A DNA stretch of 64,000 nucleotides from Balanoglossus misakiensis (lineage: Eukaryota > Hemichordata): positions 8,308,001-8,372,000 of the forward strand of contig CM082576.2 in the NCBI GenBank assembly GCA_040954595.2. The letters are read 5' to 3'. Of the stretch, positions 10,349 through 40,700 are shown in pieces. A program made the position numbers and the translations under genes. The number at the start of each line of letters is the position of its first letter. The first letter of the stretch is position 1. Below the pieces are notes generated by a model. It did no database searches. It worked only from the letters and a program-made list of their open reading frames with translations, and was not told the DNA's origin.

Positions 10349-11799
10349 ATGCATGTAGGTGAAGCATTGTCAACATGCCTTCGCTGTACCATCCAAAGAC
10401 TGGCGATTGTGTACAGCCAAACAAGACAGAATCACTACCAAGTACTTGGCGTGACAAAGAGTGCCAGCACTCCTGACATCAAAGCTGCATATTTTGAGAA
10501 ATCAAAACAGGTGAGATTGGGTCTTCTCAGTGTACGGGCCCTCGAGGATGTGCACTAACATTCCTATTTATCAAACAGTGATGTGTGCCAAATCCATAAA
10601 TTTCATATCAAGTCATCTTGGGTAGACTCACTTTCTCTCACTTCGTTTTATTTTCCGTCTGTTCCTTTATCCCTTCACAGTTGCATCCGGACACAAAACC
10701 AAATGACCCGGAGCAGCATGACAAGTTTGTTGAATTGAACGAAGCGTACGCAGTTCTCAGCAAACCCCTGACCAGGAGGGACTACGATCTGGAACTGGCC
10801 GGTGTCAGAGTCAGTCCGTCCAGGGTTCGGGTGTATAGAACAGATGCTCACAATCCATTTGGGTGAGGAGCAATGATGTTCTTGGCTTCACAGACATACA
10901 TTTGCAGGGGGTGTTCCTAAGGGGGGGGGGGGGGGGTAACGTGGATGTGTGAACTACCTTTAAATACCTAGCATGGTGCCTAGACCTGAAAGCGACGGAA
11001 GCTGATTTTGTAATTTGGGTAATTCAACAAGTGGCATTTGAATGCAGCAAACCAAAACACTATGTCATGGACCTGTGACTCTCTTGTGTTTCAGGGCCGG
11101 AGGGGGCACAAATCATGACTTCTATGGTTTCAGCGGGAGCCAAGCAGGGTCATCTTCATACTACAGTGTCAAGAGCTTCGGGAGGGTGAAGAACTCGACA
11201 GTGCTAGTGGGTTGCCTGATTCTTCTCATCGGCGGGACAATTATACACGTGTCCCTAGTCAAGTGAGTCTAGACTCTTATTTATTTCCTGACCCAGTTAA
11301 CAGCATGGCGAAACTTCCAGAAAACTTGAAAAGTTCTCATTTATGACTTTAAGTCGTGATCTGATTTCTACACCAACAGATTGGGAGGCATGTTTTCCCG
11401 GAAGAACTTGGATGAGAAAGACAGAAGAATTGGGGAAATTTACAACCAGGTGAAGAAAAGAGCGAGGTGGGTTATTTGGAAATAGTAATAGATAGAAACA
11501 GAATCAAGTTGAATAGAAAATGCCCAGGCATATCATTTTTAACATTCAGTCACCACACATAGACAAACTGTGTGTACAAGTTTTGCTGTGTTCACATACA
11601 CTGCATCTTGAATTGTGCAGTATGATTTTGGAGTGTGTACAAAGCAAAAAAAAAAAAAGATTCTTCTCTCTCACATCTCAACAGGGAAAATGGCAACAAG
11701 AAACAGATGGAAGTACTTCGTCAAAACTACAGAGCAATGACGAAGAGTAGGCAGGTGATGCCCACAGATGATTCCACACCGAAGGCCGCAGGACCTTGA
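10349..11799 (+). CDS. DNAJC4: DnaJ homologue subfamily C member 4-like protein, 5 exons
   Basis: Exons 10349-10510, 10681-10862, 11095-11262, 11380-11466 and 11685-11799 join in phase to give 237 aa (human DNAJC4 is about 241). The J domain spans about residues 28-91: NHYQVLGVTKSAS, then the HPD tripeptide at 56-58 that stimulates Hsp70 ATPase, then KFVELNEAYAVLSKP. A single hydrophobic segment lies at about 150-169. The basic C-terminal DEKDRRIGEIYNQVKKRAR block matches the DNAJC4 tail. Overall order, length and tail support DNAJC4 over other J proteins. The N-terminus (Arg/Cys/Ser-rich, few acids) could be a weak targeting sequence. The ATG at 10349 is the first in frame; a 7-codon upstream frame at 10342 overlaps it. 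Confidence 0.92.
10921..10936. repeat. G16 mononucleotide tract in DNAJC4 intron 2
   Basis: Sixteen G in a row on the coding strand, 58 bases past the exon 2 donor. G runs in introns can bind hnRNP H/F. Confidence 0.95.
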
Positions 11800-12231
11800 C
11801 AATGTCTATTGAGCTCTTGCAGAGTGAGGAAAGATGGATTAGAGAGACTTTCATAGCACTGCTTGACAGACACGGCATCTGACGGTTTCAAAGTCGATCA
11901 CTGTGTGATCAGGAAGCTCCAGGAGTGTGTCTGGATTGAACTGACTCATTTACATGTAGACGTGATCTCATCTGGCAATAGATGACTCCAGTCTCCACAG
12001 TTTTATTTTGTGAGCTCTGTGGATTTTAGTAATATATTTCGGTAAGGGGTTGTTTCGTTTGGAATTTTAATCTTTGCCACAATTATCGAGCCAAGTGTGA
12101 GGAGCACACTGCCTAAGTCTGGTCTGACTTGGGTAACTTCATGAATTCTGGTATTGCACACTTGCAAAGGTGTAAATCTACAGAGTGATGTCTAGATGTA
12201 AGGACTTGAATGAATGTACAATGTATACATG

Positions 12232-12257
12232 AATAAAGAATGGATATTAAAATAAAT
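12232..12257 (+). terminator. Polyadenylation signals of DNAJC4
   Basis: AATAAA occurs at 12232-12237 and again within aataaataaat at about 12251-12260, some 430 bases after the DNAJC4 stop. The sequence that follows is T/G-rich (tgtttctgtg, ttgtttggtg), as expected downstream of a cleavage site. The 3' UTR would then be about 450 bases. Confidence 0.6.
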
Positions 12258-13987
12258 AAATCATCAAGTGTTTCTGTGAAACTAAATTGTTTGGTGTAGT
12301 TGATGGGAAGCTTTTTTTTCTTTACTTTTGAAACTTGCCAACACCTTTGTCTGCTTGGTCATTGGACTTGGCTGCCTTTTGCACGCAATGGCTCGTATAG
12401 TTCGCCCTCAGACGGTGAATCGAGCATATTCAGACTGCTGCTGGGATCCGGCCTGGAAAGCCACAAGCGAGTCCAACAGAAACTCGTATATATCATATAT
12501 TTAATTACAATCAATTTAATCTGTATCTTAACCTTGTAAAAACCGGATGACACAATGCTGTTAATTTCAAATCACGACATGTTTGGGATCATGAAGTCCC
12601 GCCGTAAACTACCATGGTTTTAGCACACCAAATCTGCATCAGACAACAGAAAGCGTCGAGGGAAATAAAAAAGGACAAATCGTTTGAATCGATCGTGTCA
12701 TTAGTTTCACGAGTAATGAAAGCAATATAAAAGATTATGGTTGCATCGTTACGCTTATATATAAAAACTTGAGCATTAATAATATTATAAAATGTTGACA
12801 TCGAACGATATAGCAAAAGGAAAGGGTTGCAAAAATGGCTCGAATCGGGGGCGTACTTCATTGAACGAAGTCCAGCCCCCACTTACTAAAATCACGTCTC
12901 AGTTCACGCTTCAGAAAAAAACGAACATTTTAAAAAATATACAGAGATTTTTTACATTTTAACTCTAATATAATACTATCGAACTATTGTAAAATAATAT
13001 CCATCTATCCGAGCGTAAAACTGTTAATAAAACTGTCCAAAATGTTCACTATGTACACGACAACGAACTATAGCTGTTGACACACACAACAATCTAAACC
13101 GGCGACGTAACCATGGTCGGATCGTGTGCGATTTTACACGCGGGATTCTTGGCAGCATTCGTTGAACGATATTACAAAAAAAGACATATCGCCCAGACTT
13201 TCACACTCTCGTCTCCTCCTACTTGCAGCCAGCCAGCCACGTTGACGTTCCACAGTTACTGCAACCTGTCAACTGTTGGAGCAACCGGGGGACACGGGTT
13301 AATTTTCGCCTAATGGGTATACATACGGTAAGAAGTGCAAGTGTTTCTTTCATTAAAAGGGTCACCAACTACAATAAAATGAACCAGGGAGCTACCATCT
13401 ATAGCACACGGTATAAATGTAAAACCGTGAAAATTGATAACCAGAGGGGGAGCACGGATATACGCTGGGATGATAATATATATACATATATTCCCCCGAG
13501 TTTAAGTCGAGTTGCATGTTTGCATGAAGTGTGAGGGTGATGAGTACGCACAAAGAGATTGATTTCAAATATGAACACACCAAAGAACATTATTGTCGAT
13601 CAGTTTGCAGTATCCCATGTCGGTTATCATAATCATTTCATGCGGGGGGGGGGGGTAGAAAAGTATCATATTTGATGGTGTACAAAATGTACTTTTTTTC
13701 TCTGCGATTTTTGGAAACACGCCTGGATATTCATTGCCCTTGAGAGTGTCCGGCGACGGCGAACAAATTAAGTCAAGTGTGCCGTTGGGGGCGCAGATCG
13801 CCTCGCTGACCAAACGTCAAAACAGTCAACGGCACCCTTTGCTTTACTTTCCAAATATGGGGTGATCCTGTAATCGGTGCAATGGAGTTTTCTGGGCAAA
13901 GGAAACACTGCCTTCGCCACGAGGTCTCCCTGTGACACTTGCCAAAGATATGCACTCGTGTTCTCACAATAACGGGAGTCAGTGCGG

Positions 13988-14029
13988 AATAATCACAACA
14001 TGAGTTTAACTACGGCTGTTGTGATTATT
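13988..14029. repeat. Perfect 13-bp inverted repeat
   Basis: The arm aataatcacaaca (13988-14000) is exactly complementary to tgttgtgattatt (14017-14029), with a 16-base spacer. It could form a small hairpin in DNA or RNA, or be the remnant of a short palindromic repeat. No target-site duplication is evident around it. Confidence 0.7.
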
Positions 14030-14282
14030 TCGTAGCTTGATTTCCGCATCTCGTGGTTTTAGTTTTAACTCGGGGCAACCTCTCTTCAAAAAAAGAGATC
14101 GCTGGAGGGGTTGGTTGGGTCCAAAGTTCAAGCGAGGAAAGATGTTCGGAGTATATGCATGCACTCGTATAGCACAATGCTCTAGATCTACAACAGCGGC
14201 CAGCAACGTTTTACGCGGCAGTTTGGAGGAGTAAAGGGATGACGGGCAAGGTTTAACTATGGCAGCGATTTCATTCGTCCAC

Positions 14283-14320
14283 TGCGCATGCACGTGCACG
14301 TTTGAACCAATTGGGTGACG
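14283..14320. promoter_or_regulatory. Promoter-like cluster: NRF1, CCAAT, TGACG
   Basis: Within 40 bases are TGCGCATGCACG (NRF1-like, 14283), the palindrome CCAATTGG (14307) and TGACG (14316). This combination is typical of TATA-less promoters. No coding exon can be tied to it: the ATG at 14330 meets a stop after six codons. It may start a non-coding transcript between the two convergent genes, or be chance. Confidence 0.3.
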
Positions 14321-14460
14321 TTTTATAGCGATGTTGGAGACGTGCGTATAATTAACACGCTTTGTTTTTCTACGGCATTTTGGCATGCACTGTTTCAGCG
14401 TGACAGTACTGACCTGGATTTAACCAGTAAGCTGTACATGTTTGCAAATTATGTAAAGAC

Positions 14461-14499
14461 AAAGAAAAGAGAAAGAGAGAGAGAGAGAGAAATAGAGAA
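14461..14499. repeat. GA-rich microsatellite
   Basis: An imperfect (GA)n tract with interspersed A runs, lying in the convergent DNAJC4-SMOC interval. Confidence 0.9.
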
Positions 14500-14788
14500 G
14501 ATCATACATTTAGCCAAAAACAACAACAAGACCCATTTAAGTTCATGACCATGCCGCGACAACACCAGCAATTAACATTTATAATAAAAGCGAATTTTTG
14601 AAGTCACCTCGGTAAAGGTTGTTCAACTTACATATAGTACACGCTGACTACCCAAACGGAAGAGATCTAGTCACCCACGCGTAAACTGTTTAACAAGTGA
14701 TACCGATCTGTGAATTTATCGAAATATAAATATAATAGAGTTTCTTTCCAAGAAGATGATCGAGTTTTTTTTTTATCTCAATAATTCG

Positions 14789-14860
14789 GATGGCCTATTC
14801 CTCACAAGTAAGTTAGACGCACAAACGTATCTTTAAATTACTTGCAACGAATAGGCCATC
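14789..14860. repeat. 72-base imperfect hairpin, pre-miRNA-like size
   Basis: Positions 14789-14811 pair with 14838-14860. Twelve outer bases (gatggcctattc) and the seven innermost (caagtaa) match perfectly; there is a small mismatched patch between them and a 26-base loop. Arm length and total size fit an animal pre-miRNA, but pairing beyond the outer end is weak. I do not recognise either arm as a known mature miRNA. A short palindromic mobile-element remnant is the alternative. Confidence 0.5.
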
Positions 14861-15275
14861 GATTTATATACTTGGCGCTCATCTCGGTGTACAATGGCGA
14901 AAGTATACCAGCTACCGATTATAAGATTGCATTTTTTTGCAAAGGAACTCAACACAGCAGTACGGAATTAAAAGGAAGGTGATTTTGTAATCGTTGGTGG
15001 CGCTGTTTCTGATTCTGCGCAACCCGGCTCAGTCGGCAGTGCCGCAGTCTGGTTCCCTGATCAAGTCCGAACTGTGCTGTGAGCGTATAGCGGCAGACTT
15101 AGACGGGGGAAACCAGGCCAGCAGCACCTTGCATAAATACAGCACATTCTGGTGTTAATTAAAGGCGAACCCAAGTATCCCTCTTACCGCACCGAAAAAG
15201 ATGGCGCTACAAGAACTTATTATGATTTGATGCCTTCACGATCTTATCAGAAATCTGTCAGAGACCAAACGTGAA

Positions 15276-33701
<18,426 letters not shown>

Positions 33702-34200
33702 GTCTATAAAACTGAAGCTCAGATCACCGACAGTATATTACACGCACACTGCACCGCACCGTACGATCTCGGCTCGGCACTGCTAACAGTGTCTTCTCCA
33801 CCTTCGGCGGCCCACAGCTGAGACACTCACAGATATCGGCAGTGGTTGCTGGACGATCCAAAAACAATGGGGGAAAAGTACCAGTCGAGGCTCCGCTTGA
33901 CTTACGCCCGGTTGCTCTGGAATCGTGGACAGTCCCTAATCGCCCGACAACGAGGGTTATTTTTTCATAGAGCCAGTCCCCACGATGAAAGCAGAGCGTT
34001 CACTGTACGTCCACTTGATAGTAAATTGCTCCGAAGGCTATTCGGGGCATTTGATCGTTGTGTCGAATGGCATTGGAACAAACCGACACTCATGATTGGC
34101 TCTCGTGCGAGCTCGGTATACAAATTAATTTGGGACGCCAGTCACCCTGTGCTCCTTGAAAACCCTGTCAACTGACTGATAAAGCGTGAAAACAAATCAA
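33702..34200 (-). promoter_or_regulatory. SMOC 5' UTR and probable promoter zone
   Basis: Sequence upstream of the SMOC ATG on the - strand. A CCAAT box in the transcript sense (complement of tgattggct at about 34094) lies about 400 bases upstream of the ATG. There is a TATA-like ttttata just before the ATG, but it is too close to be the promoter TATA box. The transcription start cannot be set from sequence. Confidence 0.3.
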
Positions 34201-34680
34201 TACTGACACCTATCTTTTGTGGTGCAAATGGTGACAAACAGTGCCGTAGCTTTACTGATAGCACTTTGGCATAATAGACGTTCCAGCGGACATGATCGCT
34301 TCTCCCATTCATGGAGGGGAGAGAGAGAGAGAGAGAAAAAAAGCCGACCGCGTGATGATATTCGCTTTCAAACAGTCCTGTTGTATATCGCCCTCCAGTA
34401 CTTCGTCATGCGTGCTTAGTTTTGTATTGTACACCGGTATGCGCGCTGCGCAGTGCCTACTCATTAAAAGCAACGATCGCATTCCTGTTCCGGAGCTGTG
34501 GCATGTACAGTGGTCATGCAGCAGACCGTTGTGGCCGCACACTTTGGGACGCGTCTGGACCACACAAAAGTGGTGTAGACCAAAGTGTATAAATAACACA
34601 CGCGGTCACCCTCTTCGTTAGCCAAACTGAGGCCACTACTTCAATAATACTATTATCTTTCGGAGCACTTTTCCCCGTAC

Positions 34681-34786
34681 GAACGCACATATACGCAAAC
34701 ATACGCACGCATGCACGCGCGCACGCACGCGCATTCCCACACACGTGCATACATATGAGAGAGAGAGAGAGAGGAGAGAGAGAGAC
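34681..34786. repeat. Compound CG/CA and GA simple repeat
   Basis: Alternating purine-pyrimidine sequence (gcacgcacgcgc type) about 60 bases long, followed by (GA)n. The first part could adopt Z-DNA. Confidence 0.9.
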
Positions 34787-37700
34787 TGGCGAAATGAATA
34801 TTTTATGCCATAATTTTTTTAATGTTAACACATACACGTCATCTTTGTTTATCATCAATATTTCTAAGCCACTTTTTATTTTTAGAAATACAGAAATAGA
34901 TTTTTTTCTGCTAAAACAAATCCGATGATATTGATAATGCGTCCACAAGGCTGGCCCAGATAAATACCGCTGTCGTATGTGGGTATAGTACATGTCTTAA
35001 AATACGCGTACCGCGTGCTTGAAGGGAAACTAAAAAAGAAAATTTACCTAAAATCTGCGCTGTGTTTAGGTCCTACCTTTCAGATAGATACCCCCCCCCC
35101 CCCCACGAAAGATGCGTAGAAAATGCACGCGAAATGAGCTGGTTTCTCATTTGATATTAAATTTGTAAGAGAAGTTTTTCATCGCGCCCCTGCTTCTTTA
35201 CCAAGTCCATCCCTTTATTATCTGCAAGTCCTCCTCGGTTTCTCTGCAGTTGTTAAATCACCCTCTGGAGTAGTAAGTCGAATTAAACAGGGTCTCCCGT
35301 CGCCACATATTATCGAAATGTCCTGCAGTATCATCGTCGACGATAAGACAACTCTTTAATAAAGCAAAAGTGGAAAGAGATAGTGCCACGCACGCTGTAT
35401 TGAAAGTTCGGTTCAGCTGTCCTCACGGCGCGATTAATCAATCGGTATACATTCTGCGATTCCTTTAAATGCCAGGCTTTATTCTCGGTTGAGGTTAAGT
35501 ACACGGCGTCTGACCTGCGCTGATAATAACCCGAGTGACTGATACGGAATGCTCCCGCGGCTGCGCGGAGACTCTGTGCAATGATGATGATACATTGCGT
35601 GGAAAAAATGGCTTAAAGTATTCCGTCAATGACAAACAACGATGATCCCGTTAGTTCCATTTTGTCGACACGTGTTCGATGTATTAGGCGCGCGCAACAA
35701 CGCTATCCAATTCCTTCTTTTGAGGGAACAGTCCAAGGTCCATCGTTATATTTAGTAGTTTATTGAATATTTCCATACGAGTTGAGTGAAATTGAATTTG
35801 AAATCACCAATATATGGCATACAAAATATGACTGAACTTCACTTCGGCGCGAGACAGAGCCACCGCTGTTGGTTTTTCAAATTCTTTCGTTTGTTTTACT
35901 GCCTCTTCTGTTGAAGAACGACGTTAATTTCTATCGTTTGAAAGCTATAATATCTACATTTTCACACAATGCTGATGATTTTGAATTCAAAACCACGCTC
36001 TCTGTCTCAACTGACTTTCTCCCCCTCTCCCCTCCTCGTACATATGATAATGTTTGTGAAGACAGTGGCAAAATGTCCTTGATATCTAAATTCCTCCGGA
36101 ACCAAGAAGAAGACAGTGGATGACCTACAAGACATATATGATCGAGACATTACATTTTATCAAGAATGAGAACCTTGATTTGATCAGTTAAAACAACAAT
36201 GTAATGACTGCAATGCATCAGACATTAAATAAAAATGAATAGCTAAATGGAATAAAAATTTATGATCTTATCTTGTTATGGAACATGGAATAATCCCACA
36301 GGACTAATCGAATCCACCTCCCACTCTAAATAAACAAATGAAACTTTTATATAGAAGTAACACAAGGTCGAATGGGAGACGCCGTAAAGAATGTACAGAA
36401 CAAATTTATGAGAACTTAACAAATGAGCTTTTTAAACCTTTCCCGTGGAAATCAATATTTGGATTATAATCGTTTGAGAAAAATAAGACAAAGAGTTCCC
36501 ATGCTTGACTGCTACAGCCGCATCGACGACCTTTGTGATGGGCAATTCTGTGTCTAGCATTCGGTGTACAGAGATTGTCACTATAAGATGGCCGTGGACT
36601 CCGACAGGAATAGTTCGATGCACTTATCCATACCATTTTCAGTACTGTCTGTGATAAGCGCCCTCACCGTTGGATTATATGTGTGTGAAGTAAGCAGGGA
36701 ATATTAATGGCACGAACTGTCGACCTGTGCCCGTTCGCTGATCTGAATTCCTTTCACACAAAACGGAGAAAAAAAGAAAAGAAACGCCAAATGAAATTGG
36801 AGAATTGCAAGCTTCTTGAAATGTATAGGATGTAATTCTTACATCGACCCCAGTAGTGCCCAAAGCGCATTTCAATCACACAAAAATTGCCAGGACCGAC
36901 GAGTAAATCGGATGACAAATAGTTTGTGAGTGCAGTCACAATTTCCGCTATCAGCCGAATCCCATCAAATTATTTCAGGGTTTTTTCAAGAATGCTCGGT
37001 TTAAACCATTTCAGTTGGAGGCGTCGGAAAATTTTCCAATCTTATCCCGATTCCCTGAAATAACAAAAATAACAAATTATTTCCTCGCAACCTGGCATTT
37101 GGCCATTAAACATTCATTCGGGGGGATATCCTCTGCGTCCCGCGAGGCAGCTGCAACGCGGCCGCGCCTTCCGCCTTATCGGCGTGGCAACAAAAGAAAC
37201 ACTCGCGATAGCAGGAATACAGAAAATGAGAAAACACCGCGAGCATTGTGGTCTGCGCACGCAAGAATTGATATCAGCAGTGAGGATTCCATTGTTGTCG
37301 GTTATATTAGGAAAACGAAAATGAGAGACTATAAATATTGGATGCTATGAGCGGAATTTGATGGGACTAATCGCAGGAAGGTGTGACGCAACCGTTGCAG
37401 CAGAAAGCGTGACCGCTGGCTTCTGCTCTGAGTCAGTATGCAACCGGCACACTCACTGTGTCGGTACGTTGGTCTTTTCATTCGTTTCTCTCGTGGTTTG
37501 TGTTTCGCTACGCTGGTGGTTATGCACATAATTCGTTCTCACTCGCCATGGATCCGACGCTGCGTTGCAGGAGTTTTTTATGTGTGCGCGGATCATTGAA
37601 ATCAGGGGAGAGTGGATGGGAGGGGGTAGAGCTCGTGCTTTGGTAAATTGCAAATGTAGTTACGTCGAGGACGTAGGTTTCAATCCCAACACGCGCTGCA

Positions 37701-40700
37701 GTAGTTTCTTGGCGAATGACTTCGTTCAAAAGTCAAGGACTTTCATTTCATTTAATTTTATTTATAAAGCAAACCCGACCCCCTACCAACTCAGTGGCAT
37801 GAAATTGAAACGAATATTAGAAAACATTAAAGCGTGATGAACTTATGAATCATGCTTCCGTTGTCAAAACTTGATTTACGCCTGCCGTCGGATGAAAGAC
37901 ACGAAATGCCGATGTATTGAAATGTGGCGTGTCATATCGGCCTAAAGCGGTTTTTCTCCGTTTCTTCCCGCCACCTGCTCTCCAGTGAGTATCGCAGTGT
38001 GCGGGGTCATCCGGGTCACTTTGCAGTCACTGATCCGATGAGTCAACAACTAGTTCCGAGAACGTGTTTTCTGCTGCTTTCTGAACCTCTATTCTCCCTC
38101 AAAAGTTGTCAGTCCCGGGGGTGGCACTCCCAGGGAGAACGAGCGACCATGCTTGTTCCAGGGTTTTCCCAGTATGAGATGGATCGCCGGAGGCATTATC
38201 TGTCCAATGATCCTGTCTGGAGTTTGTGAAAAAACAGTTGTGAAGAAAGGTTGTTCGAGACAAAAAATGTATCCTCACAAACCACAGAAAGCAAAGCCGG
38301 TGGGTTGTGTGAGATGAAATTTACGCGGGAGGTGACGTCATCCGAGAAAATAAATAACACGGAACAACATGCGCATTAGGGATATATGACAAGTAGTGGT
38401 TTTGTTTGACCCATAACAACCCTTTTAAAGTAGAAGGTAAAGCCATTACCTGGGTTGGAAACGAAACATAAAATGATATTTAGGCTTATCTGTCATGTTT
38501 GTCAAACAGTAATCAATCACACGATAATTCCAAAAACTTTTCAATTCCCTAATTGTACCGGCGTCTGTTGCAATTATACGTCGCTTTGAAATCGTGCTGG
38601 CGAATACACTGTCAACGTTTAGGGTAGGGACGTGTGACAAATCGGTCAATGACCGGGTAATGAAAAGCGGTAAGACGCAAACCGTTCTTCATTATTTTCT
38701 CAATGCAAGGACCACCGGTTTTCTCAGAAGCCGTGATAATACAAATTCGCCCGTCACGGTGTAGCTAGATCCGGAATACGTGCCAATCCTTTTTTCTACC
38801 TGTCAAAGGAAGCCGGCCTGAGACGTTTACATGTACCAATACAATGACACAGCCTTGGAAACAGCGGTGTTTATGGAGCCCCGCTAAGACGTTTTCTGGC
38901 CGCCGTTCCTTTCACTCAGTGTGTGCCTCCGCCCGCCATTTGAGCTGAAGAATAACTCCAGTTTTAATGTTCACGGCGTCTTGATACGACACCACGCTGT
39001 GTTTCATATGCAAATTAGACAAATCAGAGCCATCTAAACCGACGGAACTCTGTGTAATGCGGCGTTATTGTCGCTACTTGAACACAAGGTCAAGAGTTCA
39101 TATCACAAATTGAGCTTTTGTAATGCGGAATCATTGTGCCTGTCGTGTTTTCTAATATATCTACAGAAAAAATACTGGATATGATTATATTAGGCCTATA
39201 TATAGCATACGATCGGATTGTAAAGATCCACTACACAAGGCCTGAAATCCTTCAATAAAAGCTAGCTGGTGATATACGTAGAATATTCTGAGAGAGCAGT
39301 ACCATGGCATATATATGATTGTATATTACTGAGGGTATTTTGCATGTGTACAACGAAGAAAGAAATCCATCTCTCTCATAAAAATAGTTTTTAAACGAAA
39401 ATCCCAACCTCAATGGCCGAACTCACCGCCATCGTTTAAAAGCACGTGATCCGTGAACCAGTAAGAACCATGAAATTTTCGCGCCCTCTGCAGCTGTCCT
39501 TGACCGTGAGTTGGCTCACTAATACCGACTATTTGGACAATTAGTATCTTGCCAACTTTTAAATAGCTTTCAACGATGAGACTTTTATACCGCCACTAAT
39601 AAAACTTATGAATATTTGGATAGAAATTACTTTGAAGATGGAACTTGTGAACCCGGTCAGAGACGAATTCAAGCGCTTAAGATACTAGTAAAGCATTGCT
39701 AAGTGGTTTAGTACTATAAGTATACATTATGCATTTGAGATATCCAGTACATCAGCGATAGTTTCTGATAGCCATCACTCACCATTAGACCAAACCTGTG
39801 ACGCACATCCACATTATTGATAATGACTGATTGAATGTCTTTCTCAAGCATTTTGTATATGTTTCAGTATCAGTGCCATTTACACCTATTTCAGATACAA
39901 TCTTCCTACATAAAACCCCTTACAGACAGATGCAATGTTGGACGCCTTATCTATCTATTAGGCTTTGTAACACATTACATATTATTGTATTCTTCCAACT
40001 CCCCGAGGACTTAGGTGTTTTTGAGCGCAGGTTTAGTTTTGGATGGGATTCTGCAGTGTTTATACAAGATTCTTTATTCTGGAGTTCATCTACTCCAGTA
40101 CATGTATTCAGACTCGCCCCTTTGACCATATATAGGCATACGTAAATTAGAGGTGACCGTATACCTTTAAATTTGACTTCAAAACTACTCATTGCTCCTC
40201 TTCGCAAAAACAAGTTGTCGATTTATATAACGCTTGTTCTATAACCGTAAATCTGAAGGAATTGAGACTCGTTTCCCGTGGCAGGACTTTGACATAGATC
40301 GACGCATGCGCCCGACCTATCCACCTTTCAACACCCCAGTCAACATTCCAGCAGAAGGAAAGAGTTGGCAAAGTCGTGTGTATGCATTTCACTGGAAGGC
40401 CTTTGTCTGTGTCGGCTTTTCTCTGATTCTAGATCTATCAAGATTGATTACTACGAATCGGTGTGAATGTATATTCCGGCTAAATTTGGAAACGGAATTT
40501 CGCCATTTCGCGCGGTTCAGATCCGATAAATCGGTAGTTCCGAGGTGCGTATACACTACTGATAATTGAACCCTTACATCACACTCACGCCGTTCTCATT
40601 TATTTTTCGAGATGGTGGTGAGCCGGATAAACGTAAAAGTCTGAGACTGCGCATACTCAGCGAGTGTCGACATTACCCGGAGATGTGTCTGTTCGAACAC

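Larger units (their letters stand above)
11800..15275. other. Convergent interval between DNAJC4 and SMOC
   Basis: No conserved coding exon is seen. The left 450 bases are the DNAJC4 3' UTR and the right end holds the SMOC 3' UTR. Between them are a G12 tract at 13644, a perfect 13-bp inverted repeat at 13988/14017, a promoter-like motif cluster at 14283-14320, a GA repeat at 14461-14499 and a 72-base hairpin at 14789-14860. The frames at 13113-13313, 13223-13534 and 14006-14386 resemble nothing I know. Confidence 0.5.

Noticed and set aside
35869-36123. 84-codon frame beginning with a hydrophobic segment
   Set aside because: Could mimic a signal peptide, but there is no acceptor or donor, no homology and no promoter; insufficient support.
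37618-37695. tRNA-like B-box (ggtttcaatccc) with a GTAGAGCTC-type upstream sequence, possible tRNA-derived SINE
   Set aside because: No complete cloverleaf, A-box match is poor and no second copy or tail is seen; too weak to annotate.
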